Of a DNA stretch of 64,000 bases, positions 16,705 to 27,200 are shown in pieces. How positions within the stretch are numbered: position 1 is the first letter of the stretch; each line of letters opens with the position of its first letter. The notes under the pieces are model-generated. The model had not been told where the DNA came from. It made no database searches and saw nothing but the letters and a program-made list of their open reading frames with translations. The translations under genes were made by a program, and so were the position numbers. Source of the stretch: Spirochaetaceae bacterium (GTDB lineage: Bacteria; Spirochaetota; Spirochaetia; Treponematales; Treponemataceae); the NCBI GenBank assembly GCA_017622135.1, contig JAGARR010000030.1, positions 1 to 64,000 of the forward strand, in the 5' to 3' direction.

Positions 16705-17277
16705 CTAGTTTATTCGGGTGTAGACGGTTTCCTTCGTTGAAGCTCCGTCTGCTGTCAAAATAGTCAACTGGTCGTCCACCAAGTCCCATAACGCCCGCTG
16801 CATATCTCCACCAGTGAGGGATGCGGCTTCCTTGTAGGACTCAAAGGCCACCGGTGCAGCCCCATTCACTGAAATCCACTGGCGGTCAAACTCAATGAAC
16901 TTGTCTGAGGCAGCAAAGGTACCAGTTACCGTTACCATCTGATTAAAATATAACCGCAACTCCTCCTCCGATAAAGCCTTCGTCCCCTCTACAGGAACAT
17001 AGGAAACCATCTCCTGCCGGGACTCAATGGAAAAGTGCTGGTCCTCGTTCAGCGTCATAACACTGACAGCACGAGAGGTAATGGTCCCTGTCACCAGCTG
17101 GGGACTCTCCTCATCAGTGGAAATCTCCGTGTCAAAGGTAAAGCTTTCCTGCCAGCCGCCAGCCAACTGAGATGCAATCTCAGGATTATGCACAAGGGGT
17201 GCCTCCTCCTTGGCACAAGAAATCACACAACCCACCAAAGCAATCAAAAGGGGCATCACAAATATTTTCGTCTTCAT
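16705..17277 (-). CDS. Lipoprotein of unknown function
   Basis: The product has 190 residues. The N-terminus MKTKIFVMPLLIALVGC followed by VISCAK gives two possible lipobox cysteines (LVGC, VISC), so it is predicted to be lipidated and anchored in the envelope. The rest has the character of a lipocalin-like or META-type secreted domain (GGWQESFTFDTEIS, VTGTFAASDKFIEFDRQW), but I do not recognise a family. It lies just upstream of pepF in the opposite sense to the next gene. Confidence 0.65.
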   Translation of the reverse strand: MKTKIFVMPLLIALVGCVISCAKEEAPLVHNPEIASQLAGGWQESFTFDTEISTDEESPQLVTGTITSRAVSVMTLNEDQHFSIESRQEMVSYVPVEGTKALSEEELRLYFNQMVTVTGTFAASDKFIEFDRQWISVNGAAPVAFESYKEAASLTGGDMQRALWDLVDDQLTILTADGASTKETVYTRIN

Positions 17278-17472
17278 ATCGCATCAACCTTCTATATCTA
17301 AATTTTTCAGGAATTTTTATGACGTGGATTCATTATTAAGTTCCGAAAATCAATTGAGAAATCTTACAAGAAGAGCGTCTTTTTAGCAATGCTATCACAA
17401 GCCTGATTCGTTCATCCCTAGTGAAGGAACAGGATCCTTTACCGATTTATTATAGTAGAGAAGGGGAAAATA

Positions 17473-17928
17473 ATGAAACGATTGCTGACGATTATACTGA
17501 TGACAGGAGTCCTGGGACTTGCCACCGCCCAAATCTCCACCGGTGGCTCTGTGGATGTAAATTTTGGCAGCGACATGAAGCCCCAAGGTACTGGCAGCTG
17601 GAACTTTGAATACCAGTTCCTGTCCATTGCCAGTGCAGGCATCAAGCTTGCAGGCCAAACAGACTTTGAGCACAAGTTCGCCGTGACACCCACCGTCTTT
17701 GCCCGGCTCTACCCCTTTTCAGGAGCCTTTGCCGAGATAAACATGGGCGGAAAATTCAATTGGCAGGAAAAGGTCTTTTCAAAGCACTTCACCATGGGCG
17801 GCTCCGTGGGCTGGAGAATTTCCAGCGGGAGGACCTACATCGAGCCAAAAATCAACTTTGACTACGCATTCGGTGCAAAGGATCCCTTCAGTTGGTCCGG
17901 TGGCGTGGGAGCCGGCTACAGTTTCTAG
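17473..17928 (+). CDS. Secreted beta-barrel-like outer-membrane protein
   Basis: The product has 151 residues. The signal peptide MKRLLTIILMTGVLGLATAQ is followed by alternating amphipathic strands with many aromatics and glycines (GSWNFEYQFLSIASAGIKLA, FTMGGSVGWRISSGRTYIEP), and the protein ends in GAGYSF with the terminal Phe typical of outer-membrane barrels. About eight strands fit. An AAGGGG ribosome site precedes the ATG. Its stop codon shares the four bases CTAG with the convergent stop of the YugP-like gene. Confidence 0.65.
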   Translation: MKRLLTIILMTGVLGLATAQISTGGSVDVNFGSDMKPQGTGSWNFEYQFLSIASAGIKLAGQTDFEHKFAVTPTVFARLYPFSGAFAEINMGGKFNWQEKVFSKHFTMGGSVGWRISSGRTYIEPKINFDYAFGAKDPFSWSGGVGAGYSF

Positions 17929-18608
17929 TTCCTGCGGTTCCGGGCAATCAACAGGAGGCGGATGAAGTTTCCGATGGCGGACAAGGCCGAAGCAACGTAG
18001 GTCATGGCGGCAGCGCTGAGCACCTTCTTCACTCCCTTCAGCTCATCCTGATTCATGGCACCGGACTTGCCAAGGATTGCAATGGCACGGCGTGAGGCGT
18101 TGAATTCCACCGGCAATGTCACCACGTAGAAGAGAACGGAGCCGGCAAAGAGCAGCAAGCCAATATCCACCAGGATTCCAAAGCTCAAAACCAAACCCGC
18201 AATGGCCAAGGTAGGGCCGATGGCAGAACCAATATTTGCTACTGGAACCAATGTGCTGCGGAGCACCAGCGGCCCGTACTTTGTGGCGTGCTGGATGGCA
18301 TGGCCTGTCTCGTGGGCAGCGACACCCACCGCCGCAACCGTGGCCTTTCCGTACACGGACTCAGAAAGACGCAGCACCTTGTGGGACGGGTCGTAGTGGT
18401 CGGTGAGATTGCCCGCAACCTTCTCAACCTTCACATCAGTGATATTGTTCACCTTCAGCAGGTAGGCGGCAGCCTGAGCCCCCGTGATATTCTTGGCAAC
18501 GGCATCCTTGGAAAACTTCTCGAAGGTGGACTTTACCTTCACCTGCGCCCACATGGACAGCAGCAGGGCTGGAACCACAAGAATTAAATAGTAGCTATCG
18601 ATATACAT
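17925..18608 (-). CDS. YugP-like neutral zinc metallopeptidase (membrane)
   Basis: The product has 227 residues. The first TM helix (YYLILVVPALLLSMWAQ), the metallopeptidase motif VAAHETGHAIQHA (HExxH) near residue 120, and several later TM segments match the Zn_peptidase_2/YugP family. The ATG at 18608 is chosen because GGGAGG lies 4 nt upstream; the longer open frame has no ribosome site. Substrate unknown. Convergent overlap of stop codons with the previous gene. Confidence 0.85.
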   Translation of the reverse strand: MYIDSYYLILVVPALLLSMWAQVKVKSTFEKFSKDAVAKNITGAQAAAYLLKVNNITDVKVEKVAGNLTDHYDPSHKVLRLSESVYGKATVAAVGVAAHETGHAIQHATKYGPLVLRSTLVPVANIGSAIGPTLAIAGLVLSFGILVDIGLLLFAGSVLFYVVTLPVEFNASRRAIAILGKSGAMNQDELKGVKKVLSAAAMTYVASALSAIGNFIRLLLIARNRRN

Positions 18609-18710
18609 GAAACCTCCCTTGTGATACAATAAGCAGGCTTTCGGGCCAAACGCTTCTTTGTTGTTCACTATAAATAAAATACGAAAATTTTACTAGCGGA
18701 GTACATCCTT

Positions 18711-19793
18711 ATGACGGCCATTATCATTGTAGGAGTCATAATCCTTCTCATCACAGGAGGCGCTCTCATGGCAGGTGCCATCATGTTCAAGGAGCTTTTT
18801 GTCCGCAAGCCTGACGACGGCTCCACCAATCCCACGGTGATTCAGCAGGCTCTGGAAAAAATGCGGCAGAATGCTCCAGGAGGACAGGTGGATGGAGTAA
18901 AAACGAACGACAAGTTTGCCGTCCTTTCCGCCCACGTCAATGACCCAAAGATTATGATTCCTGTGCTGGAGGCCAAATTGCGTTGGCTGACCTTACTGGA
19001 AAAGGGTGAAATCCAGGAGCTTTCTGTCACCGCCTACGATGGAATCACCTTAGCTGGCTACCTGTGGGAAACTGCTGGGAGCAAGGGGGTCGCACTGTTG
19101 GTGCATGGCTACACCGACTCTGCCGCTGGAATGGCTTATCTGGCAGAAGAATATCACAGGCTGGGTTTTTCCGTTTTGTCTGTGGACTGCCGAGCCCACG
19201 GAAAGTCAGGCGGCAAGAACATCACCATGGGCTACACCGATGCCAAGGATGTGGCCCGCTGGATAGAAAGGATTCAGGAATTGAAAGGCTCTCAAACAAA
19301 TCTGATTCTCCACGGTGTATCCATGGGTGCCGTCACGGTAATTCAAGCATTAAATGAGAAGACTGCCCTGGAATCCGCCGATACTATCAGAGGAGTGGCG
19401 GCAGATTGCGGCTTTTCGTCGGCACTGGACCAGTTGAGCCAGCAGGGAACAGTCATCTTTGGTTCCTCTCCAGTAATACAGCTGGCCATAAGGCTGATGC
19501 TCGCAGGTCTTTCCACCGTAAATTACCTGCGCTGCGGATTCTTCTACTCCCAGGATTCTGCCCGGAACGCATTGATTCGCCGCAGGGAACTGGCCACACA
19601 AAAGGTGCCCTTGGTGCTGTTCCACGGTGAAAATGATGCATTCATCAGTCCTGACATGGCTCACCAGTTGGAAGAAGCAGCTGGTTCGGAAAAGGTGCTG
19701 AAAATCCATGTTCCCGGTGCACCCCATATCGGAAGCTATTTTTATGACAAGGCAGGATATATGGAGGGAGTCAGAAAAGCATTCGGAATATAA
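18711..19793 (+). CDS. Alpha/beta hydrolase with N-terminal membrane anchor
   Basis: The product has 360 residues. An N-terminal TM segment (MTAIIIVGVIILLITGGALM) is followed at ~residue 100 by a hydrolase fold: VALLVHGYTDS (oxyanion strand), LSVDCRAHGKSGGK, nucleophile elbow LHGVSMGAV, catalytic Asp in FHGENDAFISP and catalytic His in GAPHIGSYF. The domain is probably extracytoplasmic or membrane-apposed. A serine esterase or peptidase role is likely; the substrate is unknown. GGAG ribosome site, 9-nt spacing. Confidence 0.85.
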   Translation: MTAIIIVGVIILLITGGALMAGAIMFKELFVRKPDDGSTNPTVIQQALEKMRQNAPGGQVDGVKTNDKFAVLSAHVNDPKIMIPVLEAKLRWLTLLEKGEIQELSVTAYDGITLAGYLWETAGSKGVALLVHGYTDSAAGMAYLAEEYHRLGFSVLSVDCRAHGKSGGKNITMGYTDAKDVARWIERIQELKGSQTNLILHGVSMGAVTVIQALNEKTALESADTIRGVAADCGFSSALDQLSQQGTVIFGSSPVIQLAIRLMLAGLSTVNYLRCGFFYSQDSARNALIRRRELATQKVPLVLFHGENDAFISPDMAHQLEEAAGSEKVLKIHVPGAPHIGSYFYDKAGYMEGVRKAFGI

Positions 19794-19797
19794 AAAA

Positions 19798-19837
19798 AAC
19801 CGTGCGCTAAAGGAGGAAGAAAACGCGGCACGGCTTT
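19798..19837 (+). terminator. Terminator after the hydrolase gene
   Basis: AACCGTGCGC and GCGGCACGG form the arms of a hairpin followed by CTTTT, directly after the hydrolase stop codon. Confidence 0.65.
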
Positions 19838-19954
19838 TATCATTGCTACTAAATAAATCATACTTTATCGGTAAAAAAATGTCAATAGATTTTTTCGCAT
19901 TTATTACTTTTTTTTACTGTTTTTCGCATAAAAATAAGAGAGAAGGAGATTCAA

Positions 19955-20659
19955 ATGAATAGAATAGGCATTATTGGTGCAATGGATGTGGAAATTGAGA
20001 GAATCTGCCAGAACATTTCTGGCATCATCCTCCATCAGGTTTGTGGGTTGGACTTTCTGGAAGGCTTCCTGATGGAAACACCAGTGGTGGTAGTTCGCTC
20101 TGGGGTGGGAAAGGTGAATGCCGCCCTCTGTGCCCAGCTGCTCATCACTAAATTCAAGATTACCCATCTGATAAATACCGGTGTGGCAGGAGCCATGGCA
20201 TCTGGATTGGGAGTGCTGGATATGGTCATCTCCACCGAGGTCATGTACCATGATGTGGACGCCACCAACTGGGGCTACGAGAGCTGCACAATACCTGGCA
20301 TGAACCGAACCTTTCCGGCAGATTCCAGCATGGTCAAATTGGCCACTGACGCCTGCAAGAAAAATTTTCCCTGCAAGAACACCATCCAGGGACTCATTGC
20401 TTCGGGCGACCAATTCATTGGCTCCAACGAAATGAAGGAGAAGATCAAGAGTCTTTGCAATCCCGCCTGTGTGGAGATGGAGGGTGCGGCCATCGGCCAC
20501 GTGGCGTTTGTCAACCGAATTCCCTTTGTGGTGATTCGCTGTATGTCAGACATGGCGGATGACCACGGGGAAACAACGGCGCGATTCAACGAAAAGGAAG
20601 GAGCTAACATAAGTGCACACATCGTCTGTACTATGGTGCAGGCCTTGGGAAGCCACTAG
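19955..20659 (+). CDS. mtnN: 5'-methylthioadenosine/S-adenosylhomocysteine nucleosidase
   Basis: The product has 234 residues, the normal length. It cleaves MTA and SAH to adenine plus the thioribosyl sugar in the methionine-salvage/methyl cycle. The N-terminus NRIGIIGAMDVEIE (catalytic Glu), LINTGVAGAM, VEMEGAAIGHVAF (substrate ribose Met-Glu pair) and VIRCMSDMADD (catalytic Asp) are all present. A GAAGGAG ribosome site precedes it. birA begins one base after the stop, so the two are translationally linked. Confidence 0.95.
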   Translation: MNRIGIIGAMDVEIERICQNISGIILHQVCGLDFLEGFLMETPVVVVRSGVGKVNAALCAQLLITKFKITHLINTGVAGAMASGLGVLDMVISTEVMYHDVDATNWGYESCTIPGMNRTFPADSSMVKLATDACKKNFPCKNTIQGLIASGDQFIGSNEMKEKIKSLCNPACVEMEGAAIGHVAFVNRIPFVVIRCMSDMADDHGETTARFNEKEGANISAHIVCTMVQALGSH

Positions 20660-20660
20660 T

Positions 20661-21680
20661 ATGGAACAGCGCTCCCCCCTTCCCTATACTCTGATTTCCC
20701 AATCCAAGAACGCCCACATGGATTTGCTGGACAGGTTCATCCTTTCTGACCTGCTGGCCCACAGCGTCACTATGCCGAACAATCTTTCCCTCCAGCATAC
20801 AGATGTGGACAACCTCCTGTTCTCGGCCTTTGCCTGGCAGGAGAAAATCCACCTGTATCCCGTTGTGGACTCCACCAATAGCGTGGCACGGCAAGCGGTG
20901 GAAGCTGCCATCAAGGAAGAGCCGCTTCACCATCCCAATGGCAGCCTCACTGGCCACGGACGGAAGCTCCACGGCTCACTCTTTCTGGCAGAGCACCAGA
21001 CTGCCGGACGAGGAAGACAAGGACGCAGCTTCTACTCCCCCAGCTCTGTGGGGCTCTACCTGTCCATCGTGGTGGTTCCACCGGGTGGCATTCAAGATCC
21101 GGCACTCATTACCGCTACTGCAGCGCTGGCAGTCTGCCAGGCTTTGAAACAGGTCTACGGCATTGCAGCCAGCATCAAGTGGGTGAATGACATCTTCTAC
21201 CAGGGAAAGAAGATTTGTGGAATTCTGACGGAAGGAGTGGCCGACCAAACCCTGGGAAGCATCCCCGCCGCCATCATCGGAATCGGAGTGAATGTAGCAC
21301 AGTCCATGAAGGGCTTTCCTCAAGAGCTGGAAGGCATTGCGGGAACAGTGCTACCTCCGGGAGACAGCCGCCTCCAGAGAAACCAGCTGACCGCAGCCAT
21401 TGTGCAGCACCTGATGACAGACCTGGGCATAGTGTGGCAGCAGCATAAACGGCATCATAGTGCAGGAGGAATCATGGAGGAGTACCGGCGTCTCAGCATC
21501 CTGAAGCCGGGACAGAAGGTGGTGGTCTTTCCCCTACCCGACTCCAGCCACCAGTCATATGCAGCTACCGTGCTGGGAATTGACCACCGAGCCCGTCTCC
21601 AGGTGCAACTGGAGGACGGCAGTCAGCGGTTGCTGGAGTCTGGCGAGGTGAGTCTGAGAAGCGAGCATTTTACAGGCTAG
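20661..21680 (+). CDS. birA: Biotin--[acetyl-CoA-carboxylase] ligase
   Basis: The product has 339 residues. It activates biotin with ATP and attaches it to a carrier lysine. Motifs: PVVDSTNSVARQ, the biotinyl-AMP loop TAGRGRQGRSFYSP, and IKWVNDIFYQGKKICGILTE. The C-terminal SH3-like cap is the YRRLSILKPGQKVVV to SLRSEHF region. An N-terminal ~60-residue extension lacks a recognisable helix-turn-helix, so it is probably not a repressor. The ATG at 20661 directly follows the mtnN stop. Confidence 0.9.
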   Translation: MEQRSPLPYTLISQSKNAHMDLLDRFILSDLLAHSVTMPNNLSLQHTDVDNLLFSAFAWQEKIHLYPVVDSTNSVARQAVEAAIKEEPLHHPNGSLTGHGRKLHGSLFLAEHQTAGRGRQGRSFYSPSSVGLYLSIVVVPPGGIQDPALITATAALAVCQALKQVYGIAASIKWVNDIFYQGKKICGILTEGVADQTLGSIPAAIIGIGVNVAQSMKGFPQELEGIAGTVLPPGDSRLQRNQLTAAIVQHLMTDLGIVWQQHKRHHSAGGIMEEYRRLSILKPGQKVVVFPLPDSSHQSYAATVLGIDHRARLQVQLEDGSQRLLESGEVSLRSEHFTG

Positions 21681-21710
21681 GGAAGAAATCCTCCTGCCAA
21701 CAACATATAA

Positions 21711-21731
21711 GGCCAGCCCCAAAGGCTGGCC
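21711..21731. terminator. Bidirectional hairpin between birA and the DUF362 gene
   Basis: GGCCAGCC and GGCTGGCC form a perfect 8-bp stem with a 5-nt loop between the two convergent genes. T runs on either side are short, so it may be a weak or Rho-assisted terminator. Confidence 0.55.
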
Positions 21732-21745
21732 TTGCTACGTTAAAC

Positions 21746-22870
21746 TCAAATCACAATCAACTCATAGGTGCCGCTACCAAGCCCCATCTTTTCCCCGTGG
21801 GCAATCTGGCTCTTCCAGTCAGTGGCCGGATGCACGTCACAGAAGTGATCCCCGTGGGTATGCTCCTTTTCAGCCAGGCTTGACCCGGCACTCACCGGCT
21901 GCTGGTTGACGGCATCGGCACAGGCCACATCGATGGCTACCGGGTCAAAGGAGGCGAACATTCCCACGTCGGGCACAATGGGAGCGTCGTTCTCCGCATG
22001 GCAGTCGCAGTAGGGGGAAATGTCCATAGCCAGACTCACATGGAAGTGGGGCCGACCGTGAAGGATGGCAGCGGTGTACTCCACCATCTTGCAGTTCAGC
22101 ACATCGTTGGAGTTGTCGGCTCCGGGGCGGATGGCATCGGTGGGGCACACGCCGATACAGCGGCCGCACCCAGTACAGGCATCCTGATCGATGAAGGCCT
22201 TCTTGTCGGTGATGGTGATGGAGTCATGGGCGCAGTTCTTCTGACACATGGTGCAGCCAATGCACTTCTTGGTGTAGACGTAGGGCTTTCCTGCGGCGTG
22301 CATCTCCATCTTGCCGGCGCGGGAGCCGCAGCCCATGCCGATGTTCTTGATGGCACCGCCAAAGCCCGTTGCCTCGTGGGCCTTGAAGTGGTTCAGGGAG
22401 ATGATGATGTCCGCATCCATCACCGCACGGCCCACCTTTGCCTCCTTCACGTACTGGCCCTTGGGAACAGGAACATAGGCTTCGTCGGTACCCTTGAGCC
22501 CGTCCCCGATAATCACGTGGCAGCCGGTGGAAAGCGGGGAAAAACCGTTGAGAAAGGCGGCATCCAAATGGTCCAGGGCGTTCTTGCGGCTGCCCACGTA
22601 CAGAGTGTTGCAGTCCACCAGGAAGGGACGGCCTCCCAGCTCCCGCACCAGATCAACCACCACCTTGGCATAATTGGGCCGCAGGAAGGCAAGGTTTCCC
22701 GGCTCCCCAAAGTGCATCTTGATGGCCACGAATTTTCCCTGGAAGTCAATGTCCTTGATTCCCGCCGTAATCATCAGCCGCCGCAGTTTGGGCAGCAAGC
22801 CCTCCTGAAAGGTGGTACGAAAATTCGTAAAGTAAACCTTTGAAACACCAGTTGCAGCTGTTTTGTCCAT
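21746..22870 (-). CDS. DUF362 domain 4Fe-4S ferredoxin-type protein
   Basis: The product has 374 residues. The N-terminal part is a DUF362 domain ([54 protein letters not shown]). Two 4Fe-4S motifs follow in the middle: [16 protein letters not shown] and [18 protein letters not shown]. The C-terminal part has [19 protein letters not shown] redox role is implied, but the partner is unknown. The ATG at 22870 has GGAGG 5 nt upstream; the longer open frame upstream has no start signal. Confidence 0.88.
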   Translation of the reverse strand: MDKTAATGVSKVYFTNFRTTFQEGLLPKLRRLMITAGIKDIDFQGKFVAIKMHFGEPGNLAFLRPNYAKVVVDLVRELGGRPFLVDCNTLYVGSRKNALDHLDAAFLNGFSPLSTGCHVIIGDGLKGTDEAYVPVPKGQYVKEAKVGRAVMDADIIISLNHFKAHEATGFGGAIKNIGMGCGSRAGKMEMHAAGKPYVYTKKCIGCTMCQKNCAHDSITITDKKAFIDQDACTGCGRCIGVCPTDAIRPGADNSNDVLNCKMVEYTAAILHGRPHFHVSLAMDISPYCDCHAENDAPIVPDVGMFASFDPVAIDVACADAVNQQPVSAGSSLAEKEHTHGDHFCDVHPATDWKSQIAHGEKMGLGSGTYELIVI

Positions 22871-22991
22871 AAAAGCCTCCGCATATTCTGAAATTCTTGG
22901 GGGACTGGCCACACCAGTGGCCCTTCCTTCCATTCTACCCTTTTTACCTGAGTTTGAATATTGATTTGATCTCAATTCACCTGTTTTCTCC

Positions 22992-23627
22992 CTAAAATCG
23001 GCGGCCGACACCCACGGCTCGGCCATCTCCCTGACCCTGAAAATAGAAGGTGGAGGGAGCATCCTCCGGAATGAGGGCGCTGATACAGGCATCTTGATAC
23101 ACCGAGCCCTCGTACACCTCAGTAATGAGGAGGAGGACATTGCAGGTGGGCAGCTTCAGTTGAATTCCAGTGAAGGCAATCTCGTCCGCCAGCTTCAGCT
23201 GGTACACCAGTCCATTGTCCAAATCCTCTATCCTAATGGACTTTGCCCTGCTGTTCTCCCGAAAGGCACTAGGATTGGCCAAATCAACGTAGCCATTCAA
23301 TATGTTAAGGGAAGAAAATGATTTGTCACAGGAAAGCTTGATGGTTTGCCCCACGCCGTTTCCCGCCGCACCCTCCATCCAGGGCAGATGCTCCTGATTC
23401 CACACCAGCTGGGTTGCGTCATCTGCCACAGAATATAAATAACGGCCCAGGTTCTGGGCGGCATAAATCCGCACACCGCCAGAAACCTCCTCCATCATGA
23501 TGGAAGAGGCCGTATACTTCGGATTGAATTCTGAAGACAAAAAGGCAGGATTGTCCCGTCCCCGATGCTGGGCAATCACCACTCCCACCATCCCCATCAC
23601 CAACCAGTAACACACAAGCTTTTTCAT
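22992..23627 (-). CDS. Secreted protein with NADase-type glycan-binding-like domain
   Basis: The product has 211 residues. The signal peptide [20 protein letters not shown] precedes a discoidin/galactose-binding-like module: [55 protein letters not shown] and a terminal SALIPED strand. This order fits the 'NADase-type glycan-binding' domain seen in many Treponema secreted proteins. It may bind carbohydrate at the cell surface. No enzyme domain is attached. Confidence 0.6.
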   Translation of the reverse strand: MKKLVCYWLVMGMVGVVIAQHRGRDNPAFLSSEFNPKYTASSIMMEEVSGGVRIYAAQNLGRYLYSVADDATQLVWNQEHLPWMEGAAGNGVGQTIKLSCDKSFSSLNILNGYVDLANPSAFRENSRAKSIRIEDLDNGLVYQLKLADEIAFTGIQLKLPTCNVLLLITEVYEGSVYQDACISALIPEDAPSTFYFQGQGDGRAVGVGRRF

Positions 23628-23725
23628 ACATCCTCTTGTATGTGTTTCGGTAGAAGGCAGAGGAATCTAAAATGGAGGAAATGGTTGGTTTGATTTTTCT
23701 TACCAACCACATCCCCTGCACAGAA

Positions 23726-23771
23726 AAGGGCTTGTAGATACCAGTGCAATCACCCAATCCTACAAGCCCTT
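23726..23771 (-). terminator. Terminator of the efflux operon
   Basis: A perfect 12-bp inverted repeat (AAGGGCTTGTAG / CTACAAGCCCTT) closes a 22-nt loop. On the minus strand it is followed by TTTTC, downstream of the last gene of the RND operon. Confidence 0.65.
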
Positions 23772-23832
23772 AGTTTGATTTTTTTATGGAAAATTCCCTT
23801 TTTTCTACAGCAAGAACGGAATCTTTCCCAAA

Positions 23833-24222
23833 CTACATCATCTTCACCTTGCTGGTAAAGCAGGCCAGTCCCTCGTGGGGATACTCTTGATGGAGCCGAG
23901 AAACGATGGCCTTGGTCGCCTCGGCCTGCTCCTTTGTACAGATGATGATGTACATGCAGTTCAGCTGGGGCCACACGGCATCCCCCATCTTGGGGTCGGT
24001 GACACCACGGCCCATCACCACCGGCAGCTTGGTGAACATACGGCCAGTATCTTCCTTCATGAAGGCTGTTACAAAGTCCTCCTCAATGGACTGGCTCATG
24101 ATGATTTCCAGCCGCTGCAGCTTTGGCTCATCGCCCTTGTCTTTGGACTTCTTGTCCTTTTTTTCCTTCTTCTCTTTCTTTGCCTTCTGGACAACCTCTT
24201 CTTCAAGTTCTTCCTTACTCAT
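23833..24222 (-). CDS. PG0541-like transporter-associated protein
   Basis: The product has 129 residues. A very Lys/Glu-rich N-terminus (VVQKAKKEKKEKKDKKSKDK) precedes a ferredoxin-like, PII-like domain (LQRLEIIMSQSIEEDFVTAF, VWPQLNCMYIIICTKEQAEA, FTSKVKMM). Proteins of this kind lie beside RND permeases in Bacteroidetes and spirochaetes and carry the family name PG0541. It overlaps the permease gene by 8 bp, so the two are translated together. A regulatory or assembly role for the pump is inferred. Confidence 0.7.
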   Translation of the reverse strand: MSKEELEEEVVQKAKKEKKEKKDKKSKDKGDEPKLQRLEIIMSQSIEEDFVTAFMKEDTGRMFTKLPVVMGRGVTDPKMGDAVWPQLNCMYIIICTKEQAEATKAIVSRLHQEYPHEGLACFTSKVKMM

Positions 24223-27200
24223 CTAAATCCTCCATTCCAAAACTCTTCCGTGCGGAAAACTCCTCGACTGACTCCTCATCCTCCAAATCCTCCGCAGGCT
24301 TGTCATTCTTCACCAGTGTCGCCTTTCTGGACTTGGCAGCCTCCTTCTCCTTCCGCTGCTGAGCCTCAGCCGCAAGCTTCACGGCCTTCTTCTCAGCCCT
24401 CCTCTGCCGACGGACTTCCTTCTTCTCCGCCCGCTTTTCACGGTACCGATTGAAGATGTAGTACAGAACCGGCATCAGGAACAGTGTCATGGTGGTGCTG
24501 AAGGTAAGGCCACCCAAAACCGTCTGACCAATGGGCTGAGTCATCTCGGAGCCCTCGCCGGGGAAGAAGGCCATGGGCACCAGTCCCAGCACGGTGGTGA
24601 GTGTGGTCATGAGGATGGGCCGCAAACGACTGCGTGCGGCCTCCACACAGGCATCCTCCAGACTGTACTCTCGCTTCCGCAGCAGGTTGGTAAAGTCCAC
24701 CAGAACGATACCGTTGTTTACAACAACACCCACCAGAACGAGGGCACCAACTGCCGTAATGATGTTCAGCGGGGAGCCAACTGCCAGATAGATGGCCACA
24801 ATTCCGATGATGGAAAGCGGAATCGTAAACAGCACGATAAAGGGATCCAGGAAGGACTCAAACTGACTGGCCATAACGGCGAACACCAGAATCACCGCCA
24901 TGATGATGATGACCGCAAACATCCGCAGGTTCTCCTGCAGGGACTCAAAGCTACCGCTGTAGCTCAAGTTCACATCATCTCCCAGTACCACGTGCTCCTG
25001 AATGGTCCGCTCCACCAACCGCTGCACCTCCTCAGCTGACTGCCGCCAATTGATTTTCTTGGCGGTAATATGGATGGTGCGCATCTGGTTCTCGCGGACA
25101 ATGGACACCGGTGAAGTGCCTTCCTGATATGCGGCAAAGCTAGACAAGGGAATCCGTTGGCCGGTGGAGTTGGTGACAAAAATCTGCTCCAGGTCAAGCA
25201 CCTTGGAGCGGTCATCCTCGGAAAGCTGCACAAGAATATCTATCTCGTTTCCACCGTCACGGTAACGGCTGGCAGTTGCACCGTTCACATTTGCCTTGAT
25301 TTCATTGCTGACAGAGTAGATGTTCAGTCCCAGCTCCTGCAGCTTGTTCCGGTCAATCACAATGTCAATCTGGGGAAGACCGTCCTCAAGACTGCTGGTA
25401 ACCTCCGTAACAATATCACTATCATATTCCACCAAGGCATTCACGATGTCACGAGAGGCAGCCTGCAGCTGGTCCATGCTATTGCTCTTGATAACGACGT
25501 CAACATCGCTTCCGGTCATGGAGGCCATGCTGTTGGAGCTGAGGGTGAACTCAGCGCCGGGGAACTGGTTGAACAGGCCCCGCACCTTTGCAATGGCTTG
25601 GTCAGTGGTATCCCATCCAGGCTGCCGCTCTGCTTGCGGATACAGGGAAATGCTCAGAGTCGCCGTATTGGTGGAGGCTCCTCCCAGACCCATCATGCTG
25701 GCACCACCCACAGACATTGTGGTGGACTTAATTCCCGTCACGTTCTGCTGCACCATAGTGTCCAGCTGGCGAATCACCTGGTCGGTAGTTTCCAGTCGTG
25801 TTCCCTTGGGCATCTCCAAGCTGACGGAAATAGTGTTGGACTCCTGCTCCGGCATGTTGATAAAGCCCACCACCGGAATCAGGGCAATACTGACAATCAG
25901 AAGGACCAAAATCGTTCCCAAAAGCAGAATCTTGTGGTGCAGCACCCAGCGGACACAATTGGCGTAGCCATTGTCCAGCCGATCAAAGAAACTACCAACT
26001 GCACGGTCAAAACGCCCCGCAATACCAGTCAGCTGACGGTTCGCAAGGTTTTCCAGCTTCAGGTACTTTGAGGAAAGCACCGGCACCAGAATAACCGCTA
26101 CCACAAGGCTACAAATCAGGGAGAACACAACGGTGAAGGTTAGGCCAGAGAAAATCTGTCCCACCATCTCCAGCTCGCTGCTGTACATAATCAGCGGAAG
26201 GAATACGCAGATGGTAGTCAGGGTACTAGCTATAATAGCCATAATCATTTCCTGGGAACCGAGTATGGCAGCCGCCTTTGGTTTGGCACCCTTGGACCGA
26301 TACGTGTAGATGTTTTCCAATATAACGATGGAGTTGTCCACCAGCATACCTACACCCAGAGACAGACCGGCCAAGGTCATCAGATTCAAGGAGAATCCGG
26401 CGAACTTCATGATACCCAGGGTAATCACCAAGGAAATGGGGATAGTCAAGCTGATGATGATGGTACTCTTAATACTACGAAGAAACACCAGCAGCACTAA
26501 AACTGCCAGAACAGCACCTGAAACAACTGAGCTGACAATGTTGTCGATAGAAGTCTCGATGATGTCAGTGGTATTCATTTCTTCTGTCAGCTTTACGTCC
26601 GCAGGCAACAGGGTCTGAATCTCCTCCACCTGATTGCGAACCAGTTGAGCCGCCTGCACGGAATTCTTGCCGCTCTGCTTCTGGATATTCAGGATAACAC
26701 AGGGAGTCCCATTCAAATAGGCAAGGCTGGACACGGGTTTGTAGCCCTCGTACACATCGGCAATGTCCCGCAGCAAGATCTTACTCACAGTGGGAGCTCC
26801 ACCCATACCGTAGCCGCCGGCGGCCTTGTAGGCCACCACCGTGTTACGGATATCCTCCAATGAGGTATACTCACCAGAGGTAGTGATGGAATAGGTGGTG
26901 TCATTCTCAGAAATTGTTCCACCAGAGCCTTCTATGTTCTGGGCACCAATCATCTGGGCAATCTGCGTAATGGTGAGGGAGTATGCTTCCAGACGGTCAC
27001 GAGGAATATCGATGACGATGGCCTTTTCACGGCCACCGCTGATGGAGGCGGAGGCAACACCGTCCACCTGCTCTAGCCGAGGCTGCACCACATCCTCCGC
27101 ATACTGCCGCAGCTCCTCTGGCGTCCGGTTACCACTCAACACGTAGGACATGATGGGCATCATGGAGGGATCCGCCCTAATAATCAAAGGTGTTCCCGCA

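Noticed and set aside
22900..23140. Upstream extension of the DUF362 gene
   Set aside because: No start signal; the extension overlaps the end of the neighbouring gene, and GGAGG precedes the ATG at 22870.
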